A stretch of 64,000 bases of DNA from Rhodococcus pyridinivorans (GTDB lineage: Bacteria; Actinomycetota; Actinomycetes; Mycobacteriales; Mycobacteriaceae): positions 434,001 to 498,000 of the forward strand of contig NZ_FNRX01000002.1 of the NCBI RefSeq assembly GCF_900105195.1. The letters are read 5' to 3'. Position numbers and translations under genes: made by a program. Below are positions 8,273 to 17,312 of this stretch, one piece after another. Each line of letters begins with the position of its first letter. Position 1 is the first letter of the stretch. The notes under the pieces were generated by a model. The model saw only the letters and a program-made list of their open reading frames with translations, was not told the origin of the DNA and made no database searches.

Positions 8273-9709
8273 GTGGAACACGTCGACGTACTGATCGTGG
8301 GAGCCGGATTGTCCGGCATCGATGCCGGTTACCGGTTGCAGACACAGTGCCCGGATCTCGGGTACGCCATCCTCGAGAGTCGCGACGCGATCGGTGGTAC
8401 GTGGGATCTGTTCCGCTATCCGGGGATCCGATCGGACAGCGACATGTACACGCTCGGCTTCCCGTTCCGCCCGTGGCGGGGCGAGAAGTCCATCGCCGAC
8501 GGCCCCGACATCCTGCAGTACATCCGCGACACCGCCGCCGAATTCGGCATCGACCGACGGATCGGGTTCGGCCACAGGGTGATCGATGCATCCTGGTCGT
8601 CGGAGGACGCCCGGTGGACGGTGCGTGCCTCGACCGGGCAGGGAACCGTCGAGATGTCCTGTTCCTTCCTCTATCTCTGCAGCGGCTACTACAGCTACGA
8701 GTCGGGTTACCTCCCCGACATCCCCGGTCTGCAGGACTTCGCGGGCACGGTCGTGCATCCGCAGTTCTGGCCCGAGAACCTCGACTACGAGGGGAAGAGG
8801 ATCGTGGTGATCGGCAGTGGCGCCACGGCCGTCACGCTCGTGCCCGCCCTGGCGGAGAAGGCCGAGCACGTGACGATGCTGCAGCGCTCCCCCACCTACG
8901 TGATGTCGCTGCCCGCGCGCGACCCGATCGCGACGCGGATTCGACGCCTGTTGCCGGACAGGGTGGCCCACCGCGCAGTGCGGACGAAGAACGTCGTAGC
9001 CAATCTCGGCTTCTACCAGTTCTGCCAGCGGTTCCCCTCGGCCGCGAAACGCATGTTGCGCACCCTCACCGAACGTCGCCTACGCGGCAGGATCCCGGTC
9101 GATCCCCACTTCTCACCGCGCTACGACCCGTGGGATCAGCGACTGTGCGTGGTCCCCGACTCCGACCTGTTCCGCACCCTGCGCGCCGGGAAGGCCGAGA
9201 TCGTCACCGACCGGATCGACACCGTCACCGAGAAGAGTGTCCGCCTCGAGTCCGGCCGCGAACTCGAGGCCGAGATCCTGATCCCCGCGACGGGTCTGCA
9301 ACTGGTGCCTGCGGGCGGAATCGAGTTCGTCGTCGACGGGGAGAAGATCGACCTCTCGGCCCGGTTCATCTACCGTGGCATGATGCTCGACGGCCTGCCC
9401 AATGCCGCGATGTGTCTCGGCTACACCAACGCGTCGTGGACCCTGCGTGCCGATCTCGCGTCCCTCTACGTGTGCCGGTTGCTGCGGTACATGCGACGCA
9501 ACGGTTACCGTTCGGCGGTTCCGAGGTATTCGGGCGACGGGCGTACCCGCCCGCTGCTCGGTCTCAACGCCGGGTACATCCACCGCGCGGAAGGTGCTCT
9601 GCCCAAGCAGGGTTCGCGCAGCCCGTGGCTGATGCGGCAGAACTATCTCCTCGACCTGCCCACCATGCGGCTCGGGCGTGTCGACGAATCGATGCAGTTC
9701 ACGCCCTGA
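8273..9709 (+). CDS. ethA: EthA-like Baeyer-Villiger flavin monooxygenase
   Basis: A 478-residue FAD/NADPH monooxygenase very similar to M. tuberculosis EthA, which activates ethionamide and oxygenates ketones. It shows FAD motif VGAGLSGID, the EthA stretch GGTWDLFRYPGIRSDSDMYT, a Baeyer-Villiger-type fingerprint (FAGTVVHPQFWP), NADPH motif VIGSGATAVTL and a C-terminal KQGSRSPW. AGGAG lies directly on an ATG at 8267 but six bases from GTG 8273. The GTG start also aligns best with EthA (VEHVDVLIVGAG), so I chose it. No EthR-like repressor is adjacent. It directly follows the PHP gene and probably shares its transcript. The orthologue name is from recalled similarity. Confidence 0.9.
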   Translation: MEHVDVLIVGAGLSGIDAGYRLQTQCPDLGYAILESRDAIGGTWDLFRYPGIRSDSDMYTLGFPFRPWRGEKSIADGPDILQYIRDTAAEFGIDRRIGFGHRVIDASWSSEDARWTVRASTGQGTVEMSCSFLYLCSGYYSYESGYLPDIPGLQDFAGTVVHPQFWPENLDYEGKRIVVIGSGATAVTLVPALAEKAEHVTMLQRSPTYVMSLPARDPIATRIRRLLPDRVAHRAVRTKNVVANLGFYQFCQRFPSAAKRMLRTLTERRLRGRIPVDPHFSPRYDPWDQRLCVVPDSDLFRTLRAGKAEIVTDRIDTVTEKSVRLESGRELEAEILIPATGLQLVPAGGIEFVVDGEKIDLSARFIYRGMMLDGLPNAAMCLGYTNASWTLRADLASLYVCRLLRYMRRNGYRSAVPRYSGDGRTRPLLGLNAGYIHRAEGALPKQGSRSPWLMRQNYLLDLPTMRLGRVDESMQFTP

Positions 9710-9713
9710 CCCG

Positions 9714-10334
9714 TCAGCGTCGGCGCGCCGCCAGGTGGACGTCGGGGAAGCGATGGTCGGCGTCGGGGCGGCCGACCGTCCGCCACACCTCGTCGAATCC
9801 GGCGTCGGACAACGCCGCGGCGAGACGATCCGGGTGCCACCGCCACGCCGGCGCCACCGCGTGATCGAACTCGACCACCTCACCCGGCGCGTCGGTGGTC
9901 TGCCCCGCGATGAGCACCACGCCGCCGGACGGAATCCGCTCCGTCCAGCCGTCGAGGATCCCGGGGATCTCGGACGGCGGAACGTGGATGAGGCTGAACC
10001 GCGCGATGATCGCGCTCGGAACCACGTCGCGGAGCTCATCGGACCCGAGTCGCGCGTCGTCCCGCACGAATCGCAGGGCGGGGTAGGCGCCCCGCGCGAT
10101 GCGCAGCATCTCGGTGCTGGGATCGAGGCCGATCACGTCGAGTCCGCGGTCGGCGAGATCCGCGGCCACGTATCCGGGCCCGCAGCCCACGTCCAGCACG
10201 ACACCCTGCACCTGGCTCTGGCACACCATCTCGGAGAAGGCGGCGACGGTGTGGCGTTCGAGCGGAGTCAGGTACGGATCGGGAAACAGCTCGACGTACA
10301 GATCCGCGAGGGCGTCGTATCCGGGCTGGGTCAC
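9714..10334 (-). CDS. SAM-dependent methyltransferase (class I)
   Basis: A 206-residue methyltransferase. Motif I LDVGCGPGYVAADL is near residue 50, motif II LDPSTEML near 72, an acidic DDARLG segment near 92 and the post-motif SLIHVPP near 115. The C-terminal half carries the sheet typical of UbiE/COQ5-like enzymes (SGGVVLIAGQT). Substrate is unknown. Start is GTG 10334 (VTQPGYDALADLY), with upstream residues unlike protein. It converges on the EthA-like gene with a 4-base gap and diverges from the monooxygenase gene at 10421. Confidence 0.87.
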   Translation of the reverse strand: MTQPGYDALADLYVELFPDPYLTPLERHTVAAFSEMVCQSQVQGVVLDVGCGPGYVAADLADRGLDVIGLDPSTEMLRIARGAYPALRFVRDDARLGSDELRDVVPSAIIARFSLIHVPPSEIPGILDGWTERIPSGGVVLIAGQTTDAPGEVVEFDHAVAPAWRWHPDRLAAALSDAGFDEVWRTVGRPDADHRFPDVHLAARRR

Positions 10335-10420
10335 CCCGGCATGGTACGACGGGCCGCGATGAGTTCGACCCCGTTCGCAGGTCCTATCCACGACGAGGCA
10401 GTGACCACGGGAGGGAATTC

Positions 10421-10711
10421 ATGATCATCGTCGCAGGACATCTCACCGTCGACGCCGACAGGCGTGAGTTCTATCTGGCGACCTGCAGGTCCGTCGTCGA
10501 GGCCGCCCGTAGAGCGCCGGGCTGCCTCGACTTCGCTGTCACCGCCGACCTGATCGAGCCCGACCGCGTCTGCATCTACGAACGGTGGGAGTCACAGGCA
10601 CACCTCGACGACTTCCGCGGCAGCGGACCCGACGACGATCAGGCCCGGGAGATCCGGTCGATGGAGGTCTCCGAGTACCTCGTCCCGGATGTGCAGCCGT
10701 CGAACGAGTAG
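10421..10711 (+). CDS. Antibiotic biosynthesis monooxygenase (ABM) domain protein
   Basis: A 96-residue single ABM-fold protein, the size of cofactor-free monooxygenases and of YgiN-like quinol monooxygenases. It has the pattern IIVAGHLTVDADRREFYLA at the start, RRAPGCLDFAVTAD in the middle and YERWESQAHLDDF before a C-terminal helix. GGGAGGG six bases before the ATG makes the start secure. Substrate is unknown. A dimer in the cytoplasm is expected from the family. Confidence 0.88.
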   Translation: MIIVAGHLTVDADRREFYLATCRSVVEAARRAPGCLDFAVTADLIEPDRVCIYERWESQAHLDDFRGSGPDDDQAREIRSMEVSEYLVPDVQPSNE

Positions 10712-10718
10712 TTCTCGT

Positions 10719-10751
10719 CGCAGATCCCGCCGGAAATCGACAGGATCTGCG
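10719..10751. terminator. Hairpin terminator between convergent genes
   Basis: Nine-base arms (CGCAGATCC and GGATCTGCG) enclose a 15-base loop between the ABM gene and the convergent pirin gene. Confidence 0.6.
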
Positions 10752-10758
10752 CACGCCG

Positions 10759-11787
10759 TCAGCGTTGCTCGAGCTTCTCGTCGGGATACCGCGCGAACCG
10801 GCCGGCGTCACGTTCGTGCACGGGACCGTCGCTGTCCCAGGGCCATCCGCCGAATCCGGTGCGGCGGTAGTCCTCGAACGCCTGGCGGACACCCGCCTCG
10901 TCGTTGAGCACGAACGGGCCGTACGAGACGACGGGTTCGCCGATCGGGCGACCCTGCAGCATCAGGATCTGCGTGCCCTCGTCGCCGCCGGTGAGGTGCA
11001 CCGGCACCGACGCGTCGACGACGGCCCCGTGCCCGGACTCGATCGTCCGGTCACCGATCCGCACGGGGGAACCGTTGTACACGTACAGGACCCGTTGCGT
11101 CTGCTCACCGCGCGCGGCCGGCAGTTCCCAGCCCGTACCGGACGACAGGTCGATGTTCCAGATCGCCACGTCGGTGCCGGGTCGGGACGCCCACGAATTC
11201 GGCGGGGGCGGCGGCGGAGTCACGTCGTCGAGCTCACCGGCGATGACGCGGACGGAGACGGTGCGTCCGGCCTCGTCCGAGACGATCACGGTGGGGGTGT
11301 CCTCGTTCCACAGCATCGAGAAGTGCGGATCGACGGCCTTCGACTCGGCGGGCAGGTTCAGCCAGATCTGGAACAACTCGAGCGGATTGTCCGAATCCTT
11401 GTTCAGCAGAGGGAACATCTCGCTGTGGACGACCCCGTTGCCGGCGGTGAGCCACTGCGTGTCGCCCTCACCGAAACGCGCCGCCGCGCCCACCGAATCG
11501 GAGTGGTCGACGAAACCCGAGCGCACGAAGGTCACCGTCTCGAAGCCGCGGTGCGGGTGGCCGGGGAATCCTGGGACGGTGGTGCCGTGGTACATGCTCC
11601 AGCCCGCCGGGTTGCCGAAGTCCTGGCCGAGCGGGCGGCCGTCGAGCGACGCGTCGGGTCCGAGCTCGTCGTTGCCCGCCGGATACGCGTCGACGTGGTG
11701 TGCGACGAACAGGAAGGGATCGATCGTCTGCCAGGGCATACCGAGCCGGAAGACCTGGAGTACCGGAGTAGGGGCTGCTGACGTCAT
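10759..11787 (-). CDS. Pirin family protein (bicupin)
   Basis: A 342-residue pirin with two cupin domains. The N-terminal cupin has the metal-binding motif PGHPHRGFETVT, followed by HSEMFP, which supply the His and Glu ligands of the iron site. The C-terminal Pirin_C region reads MLQGRPIGEPVVSYGPFVLN. Some pirins oxidise quercetin and others are redox-sensing regulators, and the sequence does not decide. A poly-proline insert (PPPPPP near residue 193) separates the domains. A remnant of another pirin gene lies at 19996-20190. Confidence 0.92.
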   Translation of the reverse strand: MTSAAPTPVLQVFRLGMPWQTIDPFLFVAHHVDAYPAGNDELGPDASLDGRPLGQDFGNPAGWSMYHGTTVPGFPGHPHRGFETVTFVRSGFVDHSDSVGAAARFGEGDTQWLTAGNGVVHSEMFPLLNKDSDNPLELFQIWLNLPAESKAVDPHFSMLWNEDTPTVIVSDEAGRTVSVRVIAGELDDVTPPPPPPNSWASRPGTDVAIWNIDLSSGTGWELPAARGEQTQRVLYVYNGSPVRIGDRTIESGHGAVVDASVPVHLTGGDEGTQILMLQGRPIGEPVVSYGPFVLNDEAGVRQAFEDYRRTGFGGWPWDSDGPVHERDAGRFARYPDEKLEQR

Positions 11788-11798
11788 GACCCGTGCAA

Positions 11799-12698
11799 CT
11801 ACGTGCCCGTGCTCTTTGTTCCGGGCGGTGTGGTGGCCTCGCTGTCGTCGAGCACGCGCGCCCCGGCGGCGAACTTCTCGACCTGGTCACCCAGCCGGAT
11901 CTGCGCGGGGACGGCTCCGCCGAGCAGGTCGCGGGCCAGGGCCGGGGAGTCACCGAGCGGCAGGTCGCTGCCGGCGATGACGACGTTGCCGTAGCGGCGT
12001 CCCTTGAACATCGCGGGGTCGGCGATGATCACGGTGTGCTCGAAGACCTCACCGATCGTCGCGGCCTCACGTTTCGCGACGGTCAGGTCGCGGAAGTCGC
12101 CGCAGTTGACGACGTAGACACCGCCGGGCGCGAGCACGCGTCGGGCGTGCTGTGTGAACTGGAGGGTGGTGAGTGCGACGGGAGTGCGGTTGTAGGCGAA
12201 GACATCCCGCACGATCACGTCGCGGCTCGCGTCGGAGAGCGAGGTGAGGACCTGACGGGCCTCCCCCACCCGGATACGCAGCAACGGAGCGCGGGGCAGA
12301 TCGAACCAGTGGCGGACGAGTTCGGCGAGGCGACCGTCGATCTCGACGACGACCTGCCGAGCGTCGGGGTAGACCGCGGCGAAGTAGCGCGCCATCGTGC
12401 ACGCACCCCCACCGAGGTGCAGCACGCGCAATCTCGAGTCGTGTTCGAACCTGCTCTCGACGAGCATCGCGATCCACCGCATGTACTCGAACTCGAGCAG
12501 GGCCGGGTCGCTCAGGTCGATGTGCGAGCTGGGCACCCCGTTGATCTCGAGGACCCATCCGTCGGCGAGATAGCGGTCCTTGACGAGCTCGCACGTACCC
12601 GTGTCGATGTCGTACAACCCCTCGGCCGGGCCGCCCGGTGCACCCGTCTTCTCCTTGCGCGGCGACGATGCGGCGCGGCCACCTCGTTGCCTGCTCAT
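11799..12698 (-). CDS. Spermidine-synthase-like protein
   Basis: A 299-residue Rossmann-fold protein of the polyamine aminopropyltransferase superfamily: YMRWIAMLVE, then LHLGGGACTMARYFA (co-substrate loop), VEIDGRLAELVRHWF, and a VRDVFAYNRTP segment near residue 165. True spermidine synthases have a D-[SA]-x-D-P signature at that last position, so the substrate may differ. The start ATG is followed by a basic, disordered 25 residues. Many actinobacterial relatives are labelled fused MFS/spermidine synthase-like but here no membrane part is present. The gene abuts a truncated MFS transporter gene. Confidence 0.85.
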   Translation of the reverse strand: MSRQRGGRAASSPRKEKTGAPGGPAEGLYDIDTGTCELVKDRYLADGWVLEINGVPSSHIDLSDPALLEFEYMRWIAMLVESRFEHDSRLRVLHLGGGACTMARYFAAVYPDARQVVVEIDGRLAELVRHWFDLPRAPLLRIRVGEARQVLTSLSDASRDVIVRDVFAYNRTPVALTTLQFTQHARRVLAPGGVYVVNCGDFRDLTVAKREAATIGEVFEHTVIIADPAMFKGRRYGNVVIAGSDLPLGDSPALARDLLGGAVPAQIRLGDQVEKFAAGARVLDDSEATTPPGTKSTGT

Positions 12699-12934
12699 AC
12701 GACGAGCCTAGTACCGGCTCGTTTGCCTCGGATCAGAGGCATCGTGCCGACGAACGAACTCTGGTCGGGGAAGAACAGCTGGTTGAACACCAGGCTCGCA
12801 GCCGTCGCGTAGAGGAAGAAGTCGTACCACTCCACCGTGGTGCCGAGCAGGCTCGCCGCGACCACGGTGCGTAGTCTCCTGCGACGATCGAGATCGGACT
12901 CGGGTGCGGAACTGGGCTGTGACAGCGTGGTCAC
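12695..12934 (-). pseudogene. MFS transporter, N-terminal remnant (first membrane helix only)
   Basis: From GTG 12934 the frame gives a normal start of a metabolite:proton symporter of the MFS (ShiA/ProP type): a charged N-terminus, then [20 protein letters not shown] and [18 protein letters not shown]. It then breaks into an unrelated tail ending after 79 residues. Such transporters are about 430 residues, so over 80 percent is missing. The break at about 12750 lies beside the spermidine-synthase-like gene, which suggests a deletion with one endpoint here. Confidence 0.75.
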
Positions 12935-13014
12935 GGACTCGATTCCCGGTGGTGGACAGCGTGCAACCCGGCGACGCCAACCACGTCCGACACATTCACA
13001 CACGGGCGGGCAAC

Positions 13015-13728
13015 GGCCCGGTCGACTTCCAGGCCGAATACATCCAGGTCGAGAACGCCCAGCTCCAGCGCATCCCCGATCCGGTGCCGCCGCTCTTCTT
13101 CGACGGGTCCTCTCCCGCGGCCGGCACCGTCGCATCGCAGTTCTGCGACACCTATCTCACGTGGGGTGAGCCGCCGGCCGCCCTCGCCGACAAGATCGCG
13201 TGGATCCGCGGCCTTGCCGACATCCAGGGACGCACCTTCGACTACGGCATCCGCCTGCACGTCATCAGCCGGGACACCTCCGACGAGGCCTGGGCCGAGG
13301 CCGACCGCCTGCTCTCCGCGCTCGACCCCGCGACCATCGAGAAGGCCCAGCAGAGCCTGGCCCGCTCCGGTTCCGAGGGGCAGCGCCGGATGGTCGAGCT
13401 GCACGGCGGCGGCAGCGCTTACGCCGCGAGCAAGGACGCCCGCAGCCTCGAGGTCTCCCCCAACCTGTGGGCGGGCGTCGGACTCGTCCGTGGTGGCGCG
13501 GGCACCGCGCTCGTGGGTTCCCACGAGGAGGTCGCCGACCGCATCGCCGAGTACGCCGAGATCGGACTCGACCACTTCGTGCTGTCGGGCTACCCGCATC
13601 TCGAGGAGGCCTACCGCTTCGGTGAGGGCGTGCGTCCGATCCTCGAGCGTCGCGGCCTGCTCGCCCCGGCCTCCCACCGCCCGGGCGACCTGTCGGGCTC
13701 GACGGCCTTCCTGCCCTCCGCGCACTGA
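13015..13728 (+). pseudogene. ssuD: FMNH2-dependent alkanesulfonate monooxygenase (SsuD), N-terminal part lost
   Basis: Bases 13015-13728 encode the C-terminal two thirds of Ssu[50 protein letters not shown], and [20 protein letters not shown] before [17 protein letters not shown]. SsuD is about 380 residues. The first 120-150, which start the TIM barrel and hold part of the FMN/sulfonate site, are absent. The sequence upstream of 13015 belongs to the 5' region of the facing MFS remnant. An open frame from 12904 exists but would produce an incomplete barrel. Confidence 0.78.
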
Positions 13729-13762
13729 CCATCCCTGACACATCGATACAGCACAGCTCGAC

Positions 13763-13793
13763 ACAGCGCCGGCGCGAAATGTGTCGGCGCTGT
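13763..13793. terminator. Hairpin after the ssuD remnant
   Basis: Arms ACAGCGCCG and CGGCGCTGT (9 base pairs) lie between the ssuD remnant and ggh. Confidence 0.5.
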
Positions 13794-13846
13794 TACAGCT
13801 GCGGCCCTCGTCGTGCGGATCCGTCCGCAGCACAGAGAATGGGGCC

Positions 13847-15184
13847 ATGCCGGACCGAGGATTCACCTCCACACAGCTCGCCGCACGCGCGGCGTACCTG
13901 CTGCGTGGGAACGACCTGGGCGCCATGACGAGTGCCGCTCCCAAGCTTTATCCACACATGTGGAGTTGGGATGCGGCGTTCGTCGCCGTGGGGCTCGCGC
14001 CGCTCAGTGTCGAACGGGCGGTGGTCGAACTCGACACCCTGCTCTCGGCGCAGTGGAAGAACGGGATGATCCCACACATCGTCTTCGCCAACGGTGTCGA
14101 CGGCTACTTCCCGGGCCCGGCGCGCTGGGCGGTCTCCGAACTGGCCGCGCACGCACCGGCGCAGGTGCAGACCTCGGGTATCACACAGCCTCCCGTGCAC
14201 GCCATCGCCGTACAGCGCATCCTCGAGCATTCACGACGGCACGGCCGCTCGACACGTGCTGTCGCCGAGGAGTTCCTGGATCGCCGGTGGGCGGATCTCG
14301 TGCGGTGGCACCGCTGGCTCGCGCACGCACGCGATCTCGACGGCAACAGCCGCATCGCGCTGTACCACGGGTGGGAGTCGGGCATGGACAACTCCCCGCG
14401 CTGGGATACGGCGTACGCCAACGTTATCGCCGGTCCGGTGCCGCCCTTCCATCGCGAGGATCTCGAGCACGTCGCCGACGCCACCCAGCGACCCACCGAC
14501 CGTGAATACGCGCGTTATCTGTGGTTGCTCGAGGAGATGAAGACGGCGCGTTACGAGGACAGCGTGCTCGCGAAGGCCATGAGCTTCGCGGTCGAGGACG
14601 TCTTCGTCAGCGCGGTGTTCTCGCTGTCGTGCGAGGTGCTTGCAACCATCGGTGAGGAGCATTCCCGTCCCAACGCGGATGTGCGCGAGCTGTATCAGTG
14701 GGCCGAGCGGTTCCGGAAGGGCGTGATCACCACGACCGACTCCCGCACGGGCGCGGCGAAGGATTTCGATCTACGCAGCGGGAAGTGGGTCGCCACCGAC
14801 ACTCTCGCGATGTTCGCGCCACTGCTGTGCGGCGGTCTCGACCGGCAGGCCGAGAGGGCGCTGCTGCGCACCTTCGAAGGGCCGAAGTTCTGCGGGCATC
14901 CGGATCTTCGCTATGCGGTACCGCCGTCGACGTCCCCTGTCTCGGGCGACTTCCGTCCCCGCGAGTACTGGCGCGGACCGGTGTGGCCCGTGATGACGTG
15001 GTTGTTCTCGTGGGCGTTCGCCCGTCGTGGTTGGGCCGAACGGGCCAACGTGCTTCGCGCGGAAGGACTCCGGCAGGTGAGCGACGGCACCTTCGCCGAG
15101 TACTACGAACCGTTCACCGGCGACCCGCTCGGCAGCATGCAGCAGTCGTGGACCGCCGCAGCGGTATTGGACTGGCTCGGATGA
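13847..15184 (+). CDS. ggh: Glucosylglycerate hydrolase (GH63-type)
   Basis: A 445-residue (alpha/alpha)6-barrel glycosidase of the GH63-like group, matching mycobacterial glucosylglycerate hydrolase, which splits glucosylglycerate or mannosylglycerate into sugar and glycerate when nitrogen stress ends. Segments seen include YPHMWSWDAAFVAVGL, QWKNGMIPHIVF, HGWESGMDNSPRWD with the likely acid Asp, and YWRGPVWPVMTWLFSWA. The C-terminal EYYEPFTGDPLGSMQQSWTA is also characteristic. The product is cytoplasmic (no signal peptide). ATG 13847 has only a weak ribosome site. A strong hairpin follows the stop. Confidence 0.87.
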   Translation: MPDRGFTSTQLAARAAYLLRGNDLGAMTSAAPKLYPHMWSWDAAFVAVGLAPLSVERAVVELDTLLSAQWKNGMIPHIVFANGVDGYFPGPARWAVSELAAHAPAQVQTSGITQPPVHAIAVQRILEHSRRHGRSTRAVAEEFLDRRWADLVRWHRWLAHARDLDGNSRIALYHGWESGMDNSPRWDTAYANVIAGPVPPFHREDLEHVADATQRPTDREYARYLWLLEEMKTARYEDSVLAKAMSFAVEDVFVSAVFSLSCEVLATIGEEHSRPNADVRELYQWAERFRKGVITTTDSRTGAAKDFDLRSGKWVATDTLAMFAPLLCGGLDRQAERALLRTFEGPKFCGHPDLRYAVPPSTSPVSGDFRPREYWRGPVWPVMTWLFSWAFARRGWAERANVLRAEGLRQVSDGTFAEYYEPFTGDPLGSMQQSWTAAAVLDWLG

Positions 15185-15186
15185 CC

Positions 15187-15228
15187 CGTGCGTGGTTCCG
15201 GGAGCGAGCGCGACCGGAACCACGCACG
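15187..15228. terminator. Bidirectional hairpin terminator between ggh and phoX-like gene
   Basis: Perfect 15-base-pair stem (arms start CGTGCGTGGTTCCGG) with a 12-base loop, between two convergent stops. Confidence 0.85.
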
Positions 15229-15233
15229 AGGTG

Positions 15234-17312
15234 TCAGACCCCGATACGTCCGCCGTCGGACTTCCACGCCGCGACCACGGCGGGACGCGGCTGGGAGTCG
15301 CCTCCGTCGGGCCAGTGCGAGGCCGGCGACGCCCACGACGCGTCGTCGGTCTCCCCGGGATGCTGGACGCACACCACGACCCGGCCGTCCTGCACGATCG
15401 GCCCGCACGTCTCGGCGCCGATCGGCACGGTGAGGAACTGCTTCGTCTCACCGCGGCGCGGTCCGTCGAGGACGACGCTGAACAATCCGTCGTTGGAGCC
15501 GAGTGCGTTGCCGTCGGTCGAGATCCACAGGTTGCCGTACGAATCGAAGGCCAGGTTGTCCGGGCACGAGATCGGACTGACCTGCGACTTGTCGAAGCCG
15601 CCGAAGTAAGTGTCGGCCTCGTTCGGGTCGCCGCACACGAGTAGCAGCGTCCACGTGAAGGACGTACCCGCGTGGTCGTCGTCGATCTCGAGGACCTGAC
15701 CGTTCTTGTTGTTCTCGCGCGGATTCGCCTCGTCGGCCGGCGCGGCGCCGTCGACGCCGCGCTTGGTGTTGTTGGTGAGTGCGACGTAGACCTTGCCGGT
15801 GACCGGATTCGGTTCGAAGTCCTCGGGGCGATCCATCTTCGTCGCGCCCACCCGGTCGCCGGCGAGGCGGGTGAACACCGCGACCTCTTCGGCGCTCATG
15901 CCGTCGACCAGCGACTCGGCGCTGCCGTCCTCGTTCGCGCGCAGCAGCGGGATCCACTCGCCGCTGCCGCGGAACTCGCCGGCCTCGGGAAGTGTTCCGG
16001 ATCCGTCGATCTCGTCCGGATGGTCACCGCTGAGCTTCGCGACGTAGAGCGTGCCTGCGTCGAGCAGGGTCATGTTGTGCCGCATCGCAGCTCGCGAGTT
16101 TCCGGGCTGCATCTTCCGCGACGAGACGAACTTGTACATGTAGTCGAAGCGTTCGTCGTCACCGCTGTACGACACGACGGTGCCGTCGTCGGTGATGTGG
16201 ACGGTGGCCGCCTCGTGCTTGAACCGTCCCAGTGCGGTGTGCTTGACGGGCACCGAATTCGGATCCCACGGATCGATCTCGACGATCCACCCGAACCGGT
16301 TGACCTCGTTGGGTTCCGCGGCGATGTCGAAGCGCCGGTCGAATCGTTCCCACTTCCGTTCGGTTTCCGCGCCCTCGAGTCCGTACCGGGCGAGACGTTC
16401 GGCAACGACCGGGTCGGTGACGCTCTCGGCGTTGGCGAAGTACTGGTTGAAGTTCTCCTCGCCCGACAGCACGGTGCCCCACGGGGTGAGCCCGCCGGCG
16501 CAGTTGTTGAACGTCCCCGCGACCCGCGTGCCCGTCGGGTCGGCGGTGGTCTTCAGCAGGCCGCTGCCCGCGGCCGGTCCGGTGAGAAGGAACTCGGTTG
16601 TTCCGGTGATACGACGGTTGTATTCGCCGAATTCCGGTGTCAGGCGCCCGGTCCCGGGCTCGCCCTTCACCTGGACGACGGACAGCCCGTGACCGGCGAT
16701 GCCGATGCGTACCTGTTCCTCGGTCGGGTCGTCCGCGTCGTAGTCGGCGAATATGAAGGGCTCGGTGGTGTATTCGTGATTGACGACGAGCAGGTAGGTG
16801 TCGGGTCGGCCGTCCACCGGGAGCAGACCGGCGAAGTCGTTGTTGAACCCGAACTGCTTCTCCTGTGCGGTCGCCGTCTGGTTGCCGATGTCGAAGGCCG
16901 GTGCATCGGGCAGCACCGGATCCCCCCACCGGATGACGACGTCGTTCTCGTACCCTTCCGGAACCGTCACCGCGTCATCGGTGTTCGGTGCGACCGCCGT
17001 GAAGTTCGTGCCGTCGGGCACCGGCCCGAGATCGCCTGCCGCCCCAGCGTCACTACCGGCGGCGGCAGTGGAATCGTCCGCACAGGCCGTCAGAACGCCA
17101 CCGGCGCCGACGGCGAGCACGGCCATGGCCCCGCCCCGCAGGACCCCGCGACGCGAGACGGCCGCGCGCACGATGTCGCCGAAGTATTCACTGCGGGAGG
17201 TGTTCGGGACGGCGTGCGAACAGGCATCCCCGCACTTGTACTTGCACGTGATGTTCGAGCGCGACGATATGCCGTCGTGCGTGACGAACAAGGGCAGGAC
17301 TCTACGGGCCAC
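15234..17312 (-). CDS. phoX: PhoX-family (DUF839) Tat-exported phosphatase
   Basis: A 692-residue protein. A long N-terminal region with cysteines (CKYKCGDACSHA) precedes the twin-arginine signal AVSRRGVLRGGAM and a hydrophobic core ending in LTAC, so it may be a lipidated Tat substrate. The body is a PhoX beta-propeller: GLSVVQVKGEPGTGRLTPE, FNNCAGGLTPWGTVLSGEENFNQY, RFGWIVEIDPWDP, and ENNKNGQVLEIDDDHAG near the metal site. PhoX enzymes are calcium/iron alkaline phosphatases that scavenge phosphate outside the membrane. The cysteine-rich segment before the Tat motif is unusual. No adjacent pho regulator or clear Pho box was found. Confidence 0.87.
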   Translation of the reverse strand: MARRVLPLFVTHDGISSRSNITCKYKCGDACSHAVPNTSRSEYFGDIVRAAVSRRGVLRGGAMAVLAVGAGGVLTACADDSTAAAGSDAGAAGDLGPVPDGTNFTAVAPNTDDAVTVPEGYENDVVIRWGDPVLPDAPAFDIGNQTATAQEKQFGFNNDFAGLLPVDGRPDTYLLVVNHEYTTEPFIFADYDADDPTEEQVRIGIAGHGLSVVQVKGEPGTGRLTPEFGEYNRRITGTTEFLLTGPAAGSGLLKTTADPTGTRVAGTFNNCAGGLTPWGTVLSGEENFNQYFANAESVTDPVVAERLARYGLEGAETERKWERFDRRFDIAAEPNEVNRFGWIVEIDPWDPNSVPVKHTALGRFKHEAATVHITDDGTVVSYSGDDERFDYMYKFVSSRKMQPGNSRAAMRHNMTLLDAGTLYVAKLSGDHPDEIDGSGTLPEAGEFRGSGEWIPLLRANEDGSAESLVDGMSAEEVAVFTRLAGDRVGATKMDRPEDFEPNPVTGKVYVALTNNTKRGVDGAAPADEANPRENNKNGQVLEIDDDHAGTSFTWTLLLVCGDPNEADTYFGGFDKSQVSPISCPDNLAFDSYGNLWISTDGNALGSNDGLFSVVLDGPRRGETKQFLTVPIGAETCGPIVQDGRVVVCVQHPGETDDASWASPASHWPDGGDSQPRPAVVAAWKSDGGRIGV

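Noticed and set aside
6352..9864. A 1,170-codon plus-strand frame across four genes
   Set aside because: It overlaps the DUF218, PHP and EthA-like genes in the wrong frame and gives Arg-rich low-complexity sequence.
12904..13728. A complete 274-residue SsuD-like enzyme
   Set aside because: The first third of the TIM barrel is absent, and residues before about 13015 come from the upstream region of the facing MFS gene.
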